DNA of 64,000 nt from Labrys sp. WJW (lineage in GTDB: Bacteria > Pseudomonadota > Alphaproteobacteria > Rhizobiales > Labraceae), in the NCBI RefSeq assembly GCF_001676615.1, contig NZ_LYXZ01000004.1, forward strand, positions 62,001 to 126,000. Direction: 5' to 3'. This document shows, in pieces, positions 29,022 to 38,849 of the stretch (positions within the stretch are counted from its first letter, which is position 1; each line of letters opens with the position of its first letter). A model generated the notes under the pieces. That model made no database searches and was not told where the DNA came from. It saw nothing but the letters and a program-made list of their open reading frames with translations. The position numbers and the translations under genes are program-made.

Positions 29022-30017
29022 ATGCTCGCGCCTGTCTTGTCGTCGACGATTCCGGAGAGCCTGGATTTGGAAAGCAGTTCAACGCGTCTCGTCGGAAGCA
29101 ACGGCGCCACGAGGGCGATGCCCCGGCGCCTGTCCTATGCACGCAAGCGCCAGCTCTTCCTGTTCCTTCTGGCGGCTCCCGCCATACTCTATGTGCTGGC
29201 CATCGCCGTCTGGCCGATGGCACAGGGGATCTTTTATTCCTTCCAGGAATACAGTCTCGTTCGCCCGGCGGGCCGGCATTTCGTCGGGCTCGATAATTAT
29301 ATCGCCCTGTGGAGCGACAAGACCGCCCGCCAGGCGCTGATCAACACCTTCATCTTCACCATCGGTGCCGTTTCCCTCGAGTTCGTCTTCGGCCTCGGCA
29401 TCGCCCTGCTGCTCTGGCGCGACGACCTGTTCAACCGCATCGCCCTCGGCCTGTTGCTGATCCCGGCAACGGTGACGCCGCTGGTCGTCGGGTTGGTCTT
29501 CAAGGCCATGCTCAACGCCGACTATGGCGTGCTCGGCTATTTCCTGGCCGAGGCCGGCATTTCGGGGCCGCGAGGCCTGCTCGCCGATCCGCTGCTCGCC
29601 TTGCCGACCTTGATCGCCGTCGACGTCTGGGAGTGGACGCCGCTGATGGCGCTGATCCTGCTGGCCGGGCTGAAGTCCCTGCCGACTGATATCCTCGAGG
29701 CGGCACAGGTCGACGGCGCCACCAGCGCGCAGCGCTTCGCCCTGATCATCCTGCCGCTCCTGCTGCCGGCGGCCTTCCTGGCCCTGGTTCTGAGGATGAT
29801 GGATGCCTTCCGTGTCTTCGATATCATCTATGTCAGCACCAGCGGCGGGCCCGGCGATGCCACCACTACGCTGATGATCCATGGCGTCAAGCAGGGACTG
29901 GAATTCTTCAATATCGGCAGGGCCTCGGCCGTGAGCAATCTGATCACGGTCTGCATCGGCGTGATGGCGGCCTTCTTCATCTTCCTGGTCAGGCCTGCGA
30001 GGAACCGCAATGCGTGA
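29022..30017 (+). CDS. CUT1 ABC importer permease (MalF-like)
   Basis: Up to 331 aa inner-membrane permease with about six membrane helices. The EAA loop reads EAAQVDGATSAQRFALIILPLLLPA. The N-terminus before ARKRQLFLFLLAAPAILYV is poorly conserved, so a later ATG at 29118 (MPRRLSYARK) is a possible start. The stop overlaps the next permease start by 8 bases. Confidence 0.88.
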   Translation: MLAPVLSSTIPESLDLESSSTRLVGSNGATRAMPRRLSYARKRQLFLFLLAAPAILYVLAIAVWPMAQGIFYSFQEYSLVRPAGRHFVGLDNYIALWSDKTARQALINTFIFTIGAVSLEFVFGLGIALLLWRDDLFNRIALGLLLIPATVTPLVVGLVFKAMLNADYGVLGYFLAEAGISGPRGLLADPLLALPTLIAVDVWEWTPLMALILLAGLKSLPTDILEAAQVDGATSAQRFALIILPLLLPAAFLALVLRMMDAFRVFDIIYVSTSGGPGDATTTLMIHGVKQGLEFFNIGRASAVSNLITVCIGVMAAFFIFLVRPARNRNA

Positions 30018-30834
30018 GGCTGCTGCCGACAGGGGATTATGGGCAAGGCGTGCCGCGCTGATCGTCATCCTCGCCATCGCGCTCTTTCCGATCGTCTGGC
30101 TGTTCTCCACCGCCTACAAGCCGGCGAGGGATATCTTCACCACGCCGCCGCAGCTCTTCTTCGAGCCGACCTTCGCGAATTTCGAAAACGTCTTCCGGCT
30201 GTTCGACCTGTGGTCGCTGGTGAAATCGAGCCTGATCATCTCGATCGGCTCGACGCTGCTGTCGCTGCTCCTCGGCGTTCCCGCCGGCTACGCCCTGGCC
30301 CGATCCAAGAATCCGAAAGCCGTGTGGCTGGCCTATTTCTTCCTGGCCATCCGCACGGTGCCGCCGGTCGCGACGTTGATCCCCTTTTACCTGATGATGC
30401 GCGACATCGGCCTGCTCGGCACCTGGTGGGCGGTGATCCTGCTCAACACCGCCCTGAACAGCGCCTTCGTGGTGTGGATGATGTTCTCCTATTTCCGCGC
30501 CTCGCCGGTGTCGATCGAGGAGGCGGCCCTGACCGACGGCAGCAACGACTGGAGCACCTTCCTGTTCACGGCCCTGCCGACCGTGGTGCCCGGCATCATC
30601 GCCAGCGCCATCTTCTGCATCATGTTCTCCTGGAACGACTTCCTCTATTCGATGTTCCTGACCCGGGCCGACAGCAAGCCGATCTCGGTGGCGCTGCTCT
30701 CGGCCTATGGCACCAAGGACATTTCCTGGGGCACGCTCGGCGCGCTGGCGCATTTCTCCACTCTTCCCATCGTCTTGATGATGATCCTGCTCAATCGCTA
30801 TTTCGTGCAGGGCCTGACCAAGTCGGCCCACTGA
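30010..30834 (+). CDS. CUT1 ABC importer permease (MalG-like)
   Basis: 274 aa, six predicted helices. It has LFPIVWLFSTAYKPARDIFTTPPQ at the N-terminus and EAALTDGSNDWSTFLFTALPTVVPGI as EAA loop, both typical of MalG-type subunits. It overlaps the MalF-like gene and precedes the ATPase gene by 10 bp. Confidence 0.9.
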   Translation: MREAAADRGLWARRAALIVILAIALFPIVWLFSTAYKPARDIFTTPPQLFFEPTFANFENVFRLFDLWSLVKSSLIISIGSTLLSLLLGVPAGYALARSKNPKAVWLAYFFLAIRTVPPVATLIPFYLMMRDIGLLGTWWAVILLNTALNSAFVVWMMFSYFRASPVSIEEAALTDGSNDWSTFLFTALPTVVPGIIASAIFCIMFSWNDFLYSMFLTRADSKPISVALLSAYGTKDISWGTLGALAHFSTLPIVLMMILLNRYFVQGLTKSAH

Positions 30835-30844
30835 AGGTTCTGTC

Positions 30845-32014
30845 ATGGCCGCAATCAGCTTTTCCCAGGTCAGCAAAGCCTATGCCGACGGGCATCTGGC
30901 GGTAAACAAACTGGATCTCGACATCTCAGACGGCGAGTTCCTGGTGCTGGTCGGTCCGTCGGGCTGCGGCAAGTCCACGGCCCTGCGCATGATCGCCGGA
31001 TTGGAGACCATCACCGGCGGCACGCTCTCGATCGGTGCTGAGGTGGCCAACGACCTGTCGCCGCGCGAGCGCAACGTCGCGATGATCTTCCAGAGCTATG
31101 CGCTCTATCCGCATCTTTCCGTCGCCGACAATGTCGGCTTCGCCCTCAAGGTGCGCGGCGAGAGGCGCGAGGTGATCGAGGAGAAGGTGAAGGCCGCCGC
31201 CGCCATGCTCGAGCTGGACAAGCTGCTCACCCGCCGCCCCGGACAGTTGTCCGGCGGCCAGCGCCAGCGCGTCGCCATGGGACGAGCGATCGTGCGCGAG
31301 CCCGCTGCCTTCCTGATGGACGAACCCTTGTCCAACCTCGATGCCCGACTGCGGGGCCAGATGCGTGCCGAGATCGCCCGCCTGCAGCGGGCGAGCGGCG
31401 TGACCACGGTCTATGTGACGCATGACCAGGTCGAGGCGATGACCATGGGCGACCGGGTGGCCGTGATGAATGGCGGCGTGCTGCAGCAATTGGCGCCGCC
31501 CCGCGAGCTCTACGACCGGCCGGTCAATCTGTTCGTCGCCACCTTCATCGGGGCGCCGCCGATCAATTTGCTGTCCGGCCGGCTGTGCCGGAGCGGGCAG
31601 GGGATGGAAGTCGCCCTGCCGGGCCTCGTTTTGCCCTTGCCGGCTGCTTTCATGCAGGAAAGGCCCGGGCTTGCCGCTGCTGGCGATCGCGAGGTCGTGG
31701 TCGGCATTCGTCCCGAAAACCTGTTCGTCGCCGATGGTGCTGCCGAGGCGCTTTCCGCTCGCATCGCCTTTCAGGAGGACCTGGGGGCGAGCCTGCTCAT
31801 CCATGTCGATCTCGTCGAGCCCGGAACGGGCGCAGAGCAGAAGCGCGCGGGGCTGGACGAACTGGACGAAAGCGCGCCGGCCGCAATCTCCACCCGCATG
31901 CGCATCAGCGCGCCTGTCAGTGCGAGGCGCAAGGCCGGCGATGCCGTGAAGGTTGGGATCCAGGCCGACAGCCTGCACTTCTTCGATCCGGCAAGCCAGC
32001 TGGCGATCCGCTGA
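30845..32014 (+). CDS. CUT1 ABC importer ATPase (UgpC/MalK-like)
   Basis: 389 aa. Walker A GPSGCGKST, Q-loop FQSYALYPHL, signature LSGGQRQRV, Walker B FLMDEPLSNLDA and H-loop YVTHDQVEA are intact. A C-terminal TOBE/regulatory domain follows from about residue 240. It has about 40 residues between VDLVEPGTGAE and the end that look Arg/Ala-rich and less conserved. Last gene of the importer operon. Confidence 0.92.
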   Translation: MAAISFSQVSKAYADGHLAVNKLDLDISDGEFLVLVGPSGCGKSTALRMIAGLETITGGTLSIGAEVANDLSPRERNVAMIFQSYALYPHLSVADNVGFALKVRGERREVIEEKVKAAAAMLELDKLLTRRPGQLSGGQRQRVAMGRAIVREPAAFLMDEPLSNLDARLRGQMRAEIARLQRASGVTTVYVTHDQVEAMTMGDRVAVMNGGVLQQLAPPRELYDRPVNLFVATFIGAPPINLLSGRLCRSGQGMEVALPGLVLPLPAAFMQERPGLAAAGDREVVVGIRPENLFVADGAAEALSARIAFQEDLGASLLIHVDLVEPGTGAEQKRAGLDELDESAPAAISTRMRISAPVSARRKAGDAVKVGIQADSLHFFDPASQLAIR

Positions 32015-32089
32015 AGGCATCGGGAGCCATCTTCGTACGGTGCTCGCGCTTGGCGGCTTTCCCAACCATGCCTATCTATGATTTAAGCT

Positions 32090-32166
32090 CGTCATTGCGA
32101 GCGTAGCGAAGCAATCCAGTTTTGGGTAGGCGGTTTCTGGATTGCTTCGCTACGCTCGCAATGACG
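32090..32166. repeat. Perfect 30-bp inverted repeat upstream of ribE
   Basis: Arms at 32090-32119 and 32137-32166 are exact reverse complements, 17 bp apart. The arms begin CGTCATTGCGAGCGTAGCGA and match in type a palindromic element I recall as abundant in Bradyrhizobium/Rhodopseudomonas-like genomes. It ends 65 bp before the ribE start. Confidence 0.8.
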
Positions 32167-32231
32167 GAAATATCGCCTGCCAGGTGGCAATACGTCATTC
32201 GGCTTCCGGCTTCATTGACAGGACCTCTTCT

Positions 32232-32942
32232 TTGTTCACAGGCATCATTCAGGGCGTCGCCGACATCGACGCCGTCAACGACCATGACGGCTTGCGCACT
32301 TTCACGCTGCGCTTTCCCGAGGGCTTCAGCGAAGGGCTCGCCATCGGCGCCAGCGTCTCGGTGGACGGTGTCTGCCTGACGGTAACCGAGTTGGTCTCGG
32401 CGCAGACGGCAACCTTCGATGTGATGCTGCAGAGCTTGAAGATCACCACTTTGGCCGACTATGTTGCCGGCGATCGCGTGAATGTCGAGCGGGCCGCCAA
32501 GGATGGCGCCGAAATCGGCGGGCATCCGATCTCGGGCCATGTCGATTTCTCCACCGCCATCGACTCCGTCGGCACCTCGGAAGGCAACAAGGTCATCCGC
32601 ATCGCCATCCCGCCGGATTTCGCGCGCTACATCTTCGCCAAGGGCTATATCGCCATCAATGGGGCCAGCCTGACCGTGTCGGAGGTCGACAAGAAGGAAG
32701 GCTGGTTCGAAGTCTGGCTCATTCCCGAAACCCGCCGCATGACCGTGTTCGAGGACAAGCGCGCCGGCGACCGCCTCAATATCGAGATCGAGCGCGACAC
32801 CCAGGTGGTTGTCGATACCGTGCGCGATGCCGTCCAGGAGAGCCTGGGGCGCCTGCAGCCTGTGCTGGAAGCCCTGCTCGCGGAAAAGGGCCTCAACCTC
32901 GAGGACTTCGTGCAGGTGCCGCGCCAGATCGGCAAGAGCTGA
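32232..32942 (+). CDS. ribE: Riboflavin synthase, alpha subunit
   Basis: Dismutates two 6,7-dimethyl-8-ribityllumazines to riboflavin. 236 aa with the two tandem lumazine-binding barrels: GASVSVDGVCLTVTEL ... GGHPISGHVD and AKGYIAINGASLTVSEV ... LIPETRRMTVF. The sequence LFTGIIQGVADID requires a TTG start at 32232, with AGGA 7 nt upstream. An upstream in-frame ATG at 32142 would lie inside the inverted repeat and is rejected. Confidence 0.92.
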   Translation: MFTGIIQGVADIDAVNDHDGLRTFTLRFPEGFSEGLAIGASVSVDGVCLTVTELVSAQTATFDVMLQSLKITTLADYVAGDRVNVERAAKDGAEIGGHPISGHVDFSTAIDSVGTSEGNKVIRIAIPPDFARYIFAKGYIAINGASLTVSEVDKKEGWFEVWLIPETRRMTVFEDKRAGDRLNIEIERDTQVVVDTVRDAVQESLGRLQPVLEALLAEKGLNLEDFVQVPRQIGKS

Positions 32943-32960
32943 GGCTCGAAGGGATCTGCG

Positions 32961-33437
32961 ATGTCAAATGTCGTGCCGTTCGGTAGAAGGAAACTGGACG
33001 GCGCGGGATCTGAAGGAAAGTCACAAAGACGATTCGAGGTCCAACTTTTCATCAAACATCCAAGTATCGATCCAGCGGAAATTACGGCAGCGATCGGGCT
33101 TGAACCAAAATTTCAGCATAGAGCCGGAGATCCTCGTACCTCCCCCAAGGGCGAGCGTCTGCGGAGCCTCTATCCGAACACGAGTTGGCGCTATAGCGAG
33201 CGACATCATGTCGAAAAGCAATGGTTTGCCAGTCGTGTCGATGACCTGATCGATCGCCTTCTTCCCCACAAAGCCCTTCTGCTTAGCCTTAGGGAAACCG
33301 GCGGCAAGACGTGGATCATCGTCGAGTTTCTTGGCGATGGTTATTTCGGCGACGAAATTCCGCTGCGGACATTGGCTAAATTGGTCGAGCTTGGCCTGGA
33401 TTTCGGCATCGAGGTCTTCGCTGTTCCTCAAAACTGA
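32961..33437 (+). CDS. DUF4279-domain protein
   Basis: 158 aa. RFEVQLFIKHPSIDPAEITAAIGLEPKFQHRAGD, then W-containing NTSWRYSE, VDDLIDRLLPHKALL, TWIIVEF and LAKLVELGLDFGIEVFAV fit DUF4279, a small cytosolic domain of unknown function often found in immunity-like or orphan settings. It follows ribE by 18 bp and its codon use is somewhat less GC-biased than its neighbours. Confidence 0.72.
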   Translation: MSNVVPFGRRKLDGAGSEGKSQRRFEVQLFIKHPSIDPAEITAAIGLEPKFQHRAGDPRTSPKGERLRSLYPNTSWRYSERHHVEKQWFASRVDDLIDRLLPHKALLLSLRETGGKTWIIVEFLGDGYFGDEIPLRTLAKLVELGLDFGIEVFAVPQN

Positions 33438-33454
33438 AGCTTTCGCACCCGTCA

Positions 33455-34447
33455 TCACCCCATACCCAGTACCACGGCGCCCCCGGTCATGCCGGCGCCG
33501 GCCGCGGAAAGCAGCAGCTTTTCGCCCGGCCTGAACGGTTCGGCCTGATGGGCGAGCGAAAGCGACAGCGCGATCGTGGCCGCTGAGGAATTGCCGTAGT
33601 TCTCGATGCTACGCACGGTTTTTGCTGCATCGAGCCCGAGTTCCGCCGAGACGGCGTCGAAGATGCGCGTATTGGCCTGATGCGGCACGAAACGATCGAT
33701 GTCCACGGCCGCCAGCTCCGCGCGGGCCATGGCCCGTTCGGCGCAGCGGCTCATCATGCGCACGGCCTGCGAGAACACCGCCTTGCCGTCGCGCATGGTC
33801 ATCAGGAAATCCTGGGCGGCGATTTCTGGTGCGAAGGGACGGTTGCTGCCGCCAGCCGGGATGGAAATCAGGTCGTATTGGCTGCCGTCGGAGGCAAGGT
33901 CGACACCGAGGAGGCCGGTCTCCTCGGCGCGGGAGGGGCCGAGCAGGAGGGCGCCCGCGGCATCGGCGAACACCACGGCGCTGGCGCGCTCATGAGGATT
34001 GATGCGGCGGCTGAGGATGTTGGCGGCAACCACCAGCACGGCCTTTTCCTGGGTGCGCACGAAGCCGTCCGCCAAAGTGAGGGCGTAGAGGAAGCCCGAG
34101 CAGGCGCCGGCGAGGTCGACGGCTCCCGCTTTCGGCAACCCCAGCCGGTGCGCCAGCAGAGGCGCCGAGGGCGGCAGCAAATGGTCGGGCGTCGACGTCG
34201 CAAGCAGGACGAGCCCCACCGCATCGGGCGCAATGCCGGCATCCGCCAGGGCTGCGGCACAGGCCTCGGCCGCTAGGCCGCTCAGCGTGTCCTCGGCGCC
34301 AGCCCAATGGCGATGGCGGATGCCCGTCCGCCGCTCGATCCAGCCGGCCTCGAGGCCGAGGCTCGCCTCGATCTCGGCATTGCCGACCCGACGTTCCGGG
34401 ACGCGATGGCCGAAGCCGAGCACGCGGCTCGAACGGCAGCGGGTCAT
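33455..34447 (-). CDS. bioZ: BioZ, KAS III-like enzyme for the biotin pimelate moiety
   Basis: 330 aa FabH-fold synthase. The triad is Cys116 (AGACSGF), His256 (VPHQANTRI) and Asn286 (ENYGNSS). Position as the last gene of bioBFDAZ identifies it as BioZ, reported to condense glutaryl-CoA with malonyl-ACP toward pimeloyl-ACP in Agrobacterium-type bacteria, replacing BioC/BioH. Its ATG overlaps the bioA stop (ATGA). Confidence 0.9.
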   Translation of the reverse strand: MTRCRSSRVLGFGHRVPERRVGNAEIEASLGLEAGWIERRTGIRHRHWAGAEDTLSGLAAEACAAALADAGIAPDAVGLVLLATSTPDHLLPPSAPLLAHRLGLPKAGAVDLAGACSGFLYALTLADGFVRTQEKAVLVVAANILSRRINPHERASAVVFADAAGALLLGPSRAEETGLLGVDLASDGSQYDLISIPAGGSNRPFAPEIAAQDFLMTMRDGKAVFSQAVRMMSRCAERAMARAELAAVDIDRFVPHQANTRIFDAVSAELGLDAAKTVRSIENYGNSSAATIALSLSLAHQAEPFRPGEKLLLSAAGAGMTGGAVVLGMG

Positions 34448-35721
34448 CGGCCGGCGCCGGCGACCAGGTCCACCGCCTCGTCGATGGTCGCATAGGCGCG
34501 GTCGAGATCATCCGGCGTGACGCAATAGGGCATCATCAGATAGATTACATTGCCGAGCGGGCGGATGAGCAGGCCGCGGGCCTTGAAGAAGGTGCGCAGC
34601 CGCGGCCCCGCATCGGAAAGATAACCGCCGGAGGGCACGGCGATTTCCATGACCGCGATGGTGCCGCATTGCCGGAGGTCGGCGAAACGCGGATCGCTGC
34701 GGAACCGGTCGAGGCGGCGGCCGTGTCCGGCCGCCAGGGTGGCGATACGTTCGGCAACCGGCTCGGCACGCCAGATGTCGAGATTGGCGCAGGCGGCCGC
34801 GCAGGCAATGGGATTGGCGGTATAGGAACTGGAGTGGAAGAAGGTGCGGCTGCGGTCATCCGACAGGTGCGCCTCGAAGATCTCCGCCGTGCACAGGGTT
34901 GCCGCAAGCGGCACGGCACCGCCGGTAAGCCCCTTGGATAGGCACATTATGTCGGGCGTGATGTCGGCCTGCTCGCAGGCGAACAAGGAGCCGGTGCGGC
35001 CCCAGCCCGTCATCACCTCGTCGGCGATCAGGAGGACGCCATGGGTCTCGGCGATCCGCTTCAGTTCGGTGAGAACCCAGGGGGCGTAGATGCGCATGCC
35101 CCCTGCACCCAGCACCAAAGGCTCGATCAACAGGGCCGCGATGTCGCCCTGCCGGCAGAGGTGTTCGAAGGTATCGAGCGTGCGCTGTTCCTGCCCGGCG
35201 GCGGGAAAGGGCAGGCTGTCGACCGAGAACAGCAAGGGGCCATAGGCCGCATTGAAGACACCGCGTTCACCGGCCGACATCGTGCCGATGGTGTCGCCAT
35301 GATAGCTGTGCTCCATCACCGCGATGCGCGAGCGCGGCGTGCCTCGATTGTGGAAGAAGCCGAGCGCCATCTTCAAGGCGACCTCGACCGCGGTCGAGCC
35401 GCTGTCGGAATAGAAGACATGGGCGAGGCCTGCGGGCGCGAGCTCGATCAAGCCCCTGGCGAGCGTCTCGGCCGGCTCATGCGTATAGTCGGCAAAGATG
35501 ATCTGGTCGAAGCGTTCGCTGGCCTCCCGGATCGCCTGCATGATGGCGGGATGTCGGTGGCCATGGGTAATCACCCACCAGGAGGAGATCGCATCGAGCA
35601 CCGCCTGCCCGTCCTCCTCATAGAGGAAGGCACCTTCCGTGCGGGCGATCCGGCGCGTCACCGGATCGAGCTGATGCTGGGTGAAGGGATGCCAGACCGG
35701 CGAGGGCAGGGATTTCAGCAT
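34444..35721 (-). CDS. bioA: Adenosylmethionine-8-amino-7-oxononanoate aminotransferase
   Basis: Transfers an amino group from SAM to KAPA to give DAPA. 425 aa, class III aminotransferase. [11 protein letters not shown] at the start is a BioA hallmark. [24 protein letters not shown] (PLP Asp) and [13 protein letters not shown] (Schiff-base Lys) follow. I chose ATG 35721 ([13 protein letters not shown]), which overlaps the bioD stop by 7 bases. Confidence 0.95.
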   Translation of the reverse strand: MLKSLPSPVWHPFTQHQLDPVTRRIARTEGAFLYEEDGQAVLDAISSWWVITHGHRHPAIMQAIREASERFDQIIFADYTHEPAETLARGLIELAPAGLAHVFYSDSGSTAVEVALKMALGFFHNRGTPRSRIAVMEHSYHGDTIGTMSAGERGVFNAAYGPLLFSVDSLPFPAAGQEQRTLDTFEHLCRQGDIAALLIEPLVLGAGGMRIYAPWVLTELKRIAETHGVLLIADEVMTGWGRTGSLFACEQADITPDIMCLSKGLTGGAVPLAATLCTAEIFEAHLSDDRSRTFFHSSSYTANPIACAAACANLDIWRAEPVAERIATLAAGHGRRLDRFRSDPRFADLRQCGTIAVMEIAVPSGGYLSDAGPRLRTFFKARGLLIRPLGNVIYLMMPYCVTPDDLDRAYATIDEAVDLVAGAGR

Positions 35722-36371
35722 GAGGCAAGCCCCTTCTTGATAGTGGATAGGTCGATCCACTTCCGGAAGCCGGCATGCAGGCCATCGGCGGTGAGGGGAT
35801 CGAGTTTTGGCAGCAGGCCCAGGCTCCGGACATCGCCGATCTCGGCGATGACGGACTGACTGTCAGGCTGCTCGTCGCCGATGAAGACGATGCCGAGGAT
35901 GGGAATGCCCCGGCGGCGCATGGCCTCGAGCGACAGCAGCGTGTGGTTGATGGTGCCGAGCGCCGTGCGGGCACAGAGGATCGCCGGATAGCGCCAGCGC
36001 GCGAAGACGTCGGCGAACACGATCCGGCGCGTCAGCGGAACCAGCAGCCCACCGGCGCCCTCTATGACGAGGGGGTCGGCGACCGGCGGCGGATTGAGCA
36101 TATCGGGATCGAGTTCCATGCCGTCGATGGCAGCCGAGAGATGCGGCGAAGCCGGCGTGGCGAGCCGGTAGGCTTCCGGCAGGATGCGGTCTCGTGGGAG
36201 CCTGCCCAGACGCTGCACCGTCTCGCTATCGGTCTCCTCGTCGAGGCCCGATTGCACCGGCTTCCAGTAGCTGGCATCGAGCGCATGGGCGAGAGCGGCT
36301 GAGAACACGGTCTTGCCGATGCCGGTGTCGGTGCCGGTGACGACGATGCGCGGATGAGCCTCATCAATCAT
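35715..36371 (-). CDS. bioD: Dethiobiotin synthetase
   Basis: ATP- and CO2-dependent ring closure of DAPA to dethiobiotin. 218 aa. P-loop [33 protein letters not shown] and [17 protein letters not shown] are all present. ATG 36371 ([13 protein letters not shown]) is preferred over the longer frame. The 105-bp gap from bioF, holding a REP-like palindrome, is the only break in an otherwise overlapping operon. Confidence 0.94.
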   Translation of the reverse strand: MIDEAHPRIVVTGTDTGIGKTVFSAALAHALDASYWKPVQSGLDEETDSETVQRLGRLPRDRILPEAYRLATPASPHLSAAIDGMELDPDMLNPPPVADPLVIEGAGGLLVPLTRRIVFADVFARWRYPAILCARTALGTINHTLLSLEAMRRRGIPILGIVFIGDEQPDSQSVIAEIGDVRSLGLLPKLDPLTADGLHAGFRKWIDLSTIKKGLASC

Positions 36372-36441
36372 GGCGCAGCTCCTGGGACCAGGGATGTCCT
36401 CGTTCGCTCTTGGAAACACTGCGCCTCGATAAGAGGAAGAG

Positions 36442-36458
36442 GCGGACGGGACGTCCGC
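36442..36458. repeat. Single REP-like palindrome inside the bio operon
   Basis: GCGGAC-GGGAC-GTCCGC, the same unit as the arms at 13331-13407 (there ATCCT/AGGAT centres), lies between bioF and bioD. Confidence 0.65.
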
Positions 36459-36476
36459 GATCCCAGGATCTGCGCT

Positions 36477-37640
36477 TCATCGCCCATCCTCCGCCATCAC
36501 CATCGCAAGCCGCTCGACCATCTGCGCTATAGCCTCCTCGTCGACATTGAGGGTGATGGCGATACGAAGACGCGCCGTGCCGGCCGGAACCGTCGGCGGC
36601 CGGATGGCGCGGATATCGAAGCCGTCCGCCTGCATCCGTTCGGCGACGGCGAGGCAGCGCTCATTGTCGCCGATGATGACAGGCAGGATCTGCGAGCCGC
36701 TGGTCGCGATGCCGAGCCGCTCGACCAGCAGGCGGTTGGCGAAAGCGATCAGGGCCAATTCGCGTTCACGCCGCTCCGGCTCATCCGCCAGTGCGTGGAG
36801 TGCCTCCCGCACCAGCACGGCCTGGAGTGGCGAGGGAGCGGTGGCATAGATGAAGGGCGCGGCGTGATTGACCAGGACATCGCAGAGCACGGCGCCGGCA
36901 CCGATGAGCGCTCCCGATGAGCCGAGTGCCTTGCCGCAGGTATGCAGCACCACGACATTGTCGCGGCCTTCCAAGGCGGCGGCAAAGCCGCGTCCGCCCG
37001 GGCCGTGAACACCGGTGGCGTGGGCTTCGTCCACATAGAGGAAACCATCATGGGCATCGGCCAGCGCCATCAGCTCCGCCAGGGGTGCGATGTCGCCATC
37101 CATGGAATAGAGGCTCTCGACCACGATCCAGGGATGGCCGCTGCCGCCCGCCGCCCGCCAGGCACGGATGGCCTGTTCGAAGGCCGCGACGTCATTATGC
37201 GGCACGGCCACCGCCGCTGCGCGGCCAGCCGCGATACCGGCATGGGCGCTGGCATGGATGAGGGCGTCGTGGACGACGAGGTCGCCGCGCTGCGGCAAGG
37301 TGGAGAGCGCGGCGAGATTGGCGGTGTAGCCGCCGTTGAAATAGAGCATGCGCTCCGAACCGAAGAACGTGGCAGCCTCGACCTCCAGGGCTTCGTGCTC
37401 GGGATGGTTGCCGCGCAGGAGACGCGAGCCGCCGGCACCGGCGGGCACACAGCGATCGACCGCAGAGACGACGGCTTCGCGCAAGCGCGATGACGACGCC
37501 AGCCCCAGATAATCATTGGAGCTGAAATCGATGCCGCTTTGCGGCGCCAGGACGCGCCGCCGCCCCTTACGCTCGAACTGGCCGAGCCTTGCCGCATAGC
37601 GCGCCAGCCGGGGCCGCTCGCCCGGCAGTGCCATGCTCAT
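36477..37640 (-). CDS. bioF: 8-amino-7-oxononanoate synthase
   Basis: Condenses pimeloyl-ACP with L-alanine to KAPA. 387 aa PLP enzyme. [24 protein letters not shown] [37 protein letters not shown] and [12 protein letters not shown] (expected Schiff-base Lys region) are visible. ATG 37640 overlaps the bioB stop (ATGA). Confidence 0.94.
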   Translation of the reverse strand: MSMALPGERPRLARYAARLGQFERKGRRRVLAPQSGIDFSSNDYLGLASSSRLREAVVSAVDRCVPAGAGGSRLLRGNHPEHEALEVEAATFFGSERMLYFNGGYTANLAALSTLPQRGDLVVHDALIHASAHAGIAAGRAAAVAVPHNDVAAFEQAIRAWRAAGGSGHPWIVVESLYSMDGDIAPLAELMALADAHDGFLYVDEAHATGVHGPGGRGFAAALEGRDNVVVLHTCGKALGSSGALIGAGAVLCDVLVNHAAPFIYATAPSPLQAVLVREALHALADEPERRERELALIAFANRLLVERLGIATSGSQILPVIIGDNERCLAVAERMQADGFDIRAIRPPTVPAGTARLRIAITLNVDEEAIAQMVERLAMVMAEDGR

Positions 37641-38665
37641 GGCGCATCCTCCGGCGGCGCCGCCGTCAGGCCGAGGCGGCGCATCAGGCTGGTATCCTTG
37701 TCGTCGCCCGGATTGGCGGCGGTGAGCAGCGTGTCGCCGACGAAGATGGAATTGGCGCCAGCGAAGAAGCACAGGGCCTGCATCTCGTCGCTCATTGCCG
37801 TGCGGCCAGCCGTCAGGCGTACATGCGAGGCGGGCATCAGGATGCGGGCGAGGGCGATGATGCGGATGAACTCGATCGGATCGACAGGAGGGGCATCAGC
37901 CAGCCGGGTGCCCGGCACGGGGATCAGCATGTTGATCGGCACGCTCTCCGGCGCCTCGGGCAGGTTGGCCAAGGTCACCAGCATGTCGATGCGGTCATCG
38001 ACCGCCTCGCCGAGGCCGAGAATGCCGCCCGAGCAGACCTTGATGCCGGCCTCGCGGACATTGGCCAGCGTATCCAGCCGCTCGGAGAAGCTGCGGGTGG
38101 TGATCACCTCGGGGTAGAAGCGCTCGGAGGTATCGATATTGTGGTTGTAGTAATCGAGGCCGGCCTCGGCGAGCGTCCCGGCCTGTTGGGGCGAGAGCAT
38201 GCCGAGCGTCATGCAGGTTTCCATGCCGAGCGCCTTCACGCCTTCCACCATGGCGACGAGCATCGCCATGTCGCGCTGCTTAGGGCCGCGCCAGGCCGCG
38301 CCCATGCAATAGCGCGTGGCGCCGCCCGCCTTGGCCTGGCGCGCCTCCTCGATCACCCTCTGCACTTCCAGGAGTTTGGAGGCCTTCAGCCCGCTGTCGT
38401 GATGGGCGGACTGGCTGCAATAGCCGCAATCTTCCGGACAGCCGCCGGTCTTGATGCTGAGCAGCTTGCTGAGCTGGATGCGGTTGGGATCGAAATGCCG
38501 GCGGTGAACGGTCTGGGCGCGAAACAGCAGGTCGTTGAACGGCAGGTCATAGATCGCACGCGCATCGGCACGGTTCCAGGGCAGGGGGATAGCGCTGTCA
38601 GCGCCCGAACCGAGGATGCCGGCTGTGGTTTCACGGCTCTGAACTCTCGATACCTGATCGTGCAT
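37637..38665 (-). CDS. bioB: Biotin synthase
   Basis: Radical-SAM enzyme inserting sulfur into dethiobiotin. 342 aa. The 4Fe-4S motif is [10 protein letters not shown] with Cys76, Cys80 and Cys83. YYNHNIDTS and [11 protein letters not shown] are family hallmarks. ATG 38665 has GAGGAGA 4-5 nt upstream. First gene of the operon, with a perfect BioR box about 90 bp upstream. Confidence 0.96.
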   Translation of the reverse strand: MHDQVSRVQSRETTAGILGSGADSAIPLPWNRADARAIYDLPFNDLLFRAQTVHRRHFDPNRIQLSKLLSIKTGGCPEDCGYCSQSAHHDSGLKASKLLEVQRVIEEARQAKAGGATRYCMGAAWRGPKQRDMAMLVAMVEGVKALGMETCMTLGMLSPQQAGTLAEAGLDYYNHNIDTSERFYPEVITTRSFSERLDTLANVREAGIKVCSGGILGLGEAVDDRIDMLVTLANLPEAPESVPINMLIPVPGTRLADAPPVDPIEFIRIIALARILMPASHVRLTAGRTAMSDEMQALCFFAGANSIFVGDTLLTAANPGDDKDTSLMRRLGLTAAPPEDAP

Positions 38666-38752
38666 ATCGTCTCCTCGCATGACCACTCACGGATCCCATG
38701 GGGGAGACGCGAGTCCGGGAAGGAGAGGCAGCCAAACATCGGGCGCCTCAAA

Positions 38753-38762
38753 TTATAGATAA
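38753..38762. promoter_or_regulatory. BioR box 1
   Basis: TTATAGATAA is an exact match to the BioR consensus TTATMKATAA, located in the bioB-bioR intergenic region where it can repress bioB. Confidence 0.85.
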
Positions 38763-38822
38763 AATTTGAAATCTATCTATCTGGAATCATCATAAAGTTG
38801 CGAAGAGAGGATGCATCTGATT

Positions 38823-38835
38823 TTATCATAGATAA
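38823..38835. promoter_or_regulatory. BioR box 2 / bioR autoregulatory site
   Basis: TTATC-ATA-GATAA is a perfect palindrome, and its right part TCATAGATAA differs from the BioR consensus at one base. It lies 14 bp before the bioR ATG. Between the two boxes a CTATCTATCT stretch may be a further weak half-site. Confidence 0.65.
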
Positions 38836-38849
38836 TCTATGGAGCTGCC

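Noticed and set aside
32142..32231. ATG 32142 as start of riboflavin synthase
   Set aside because: It would translate part of the inverted repeat; the family begins at (M/L)FTGIIQG, which fits TTG 32232 with its own SD.
32130..32231. FMN riboswitch upstream of ribE
   Set aside because: I could not find the conserved RFN-element segments; the leader is mainly the inverted repeat.
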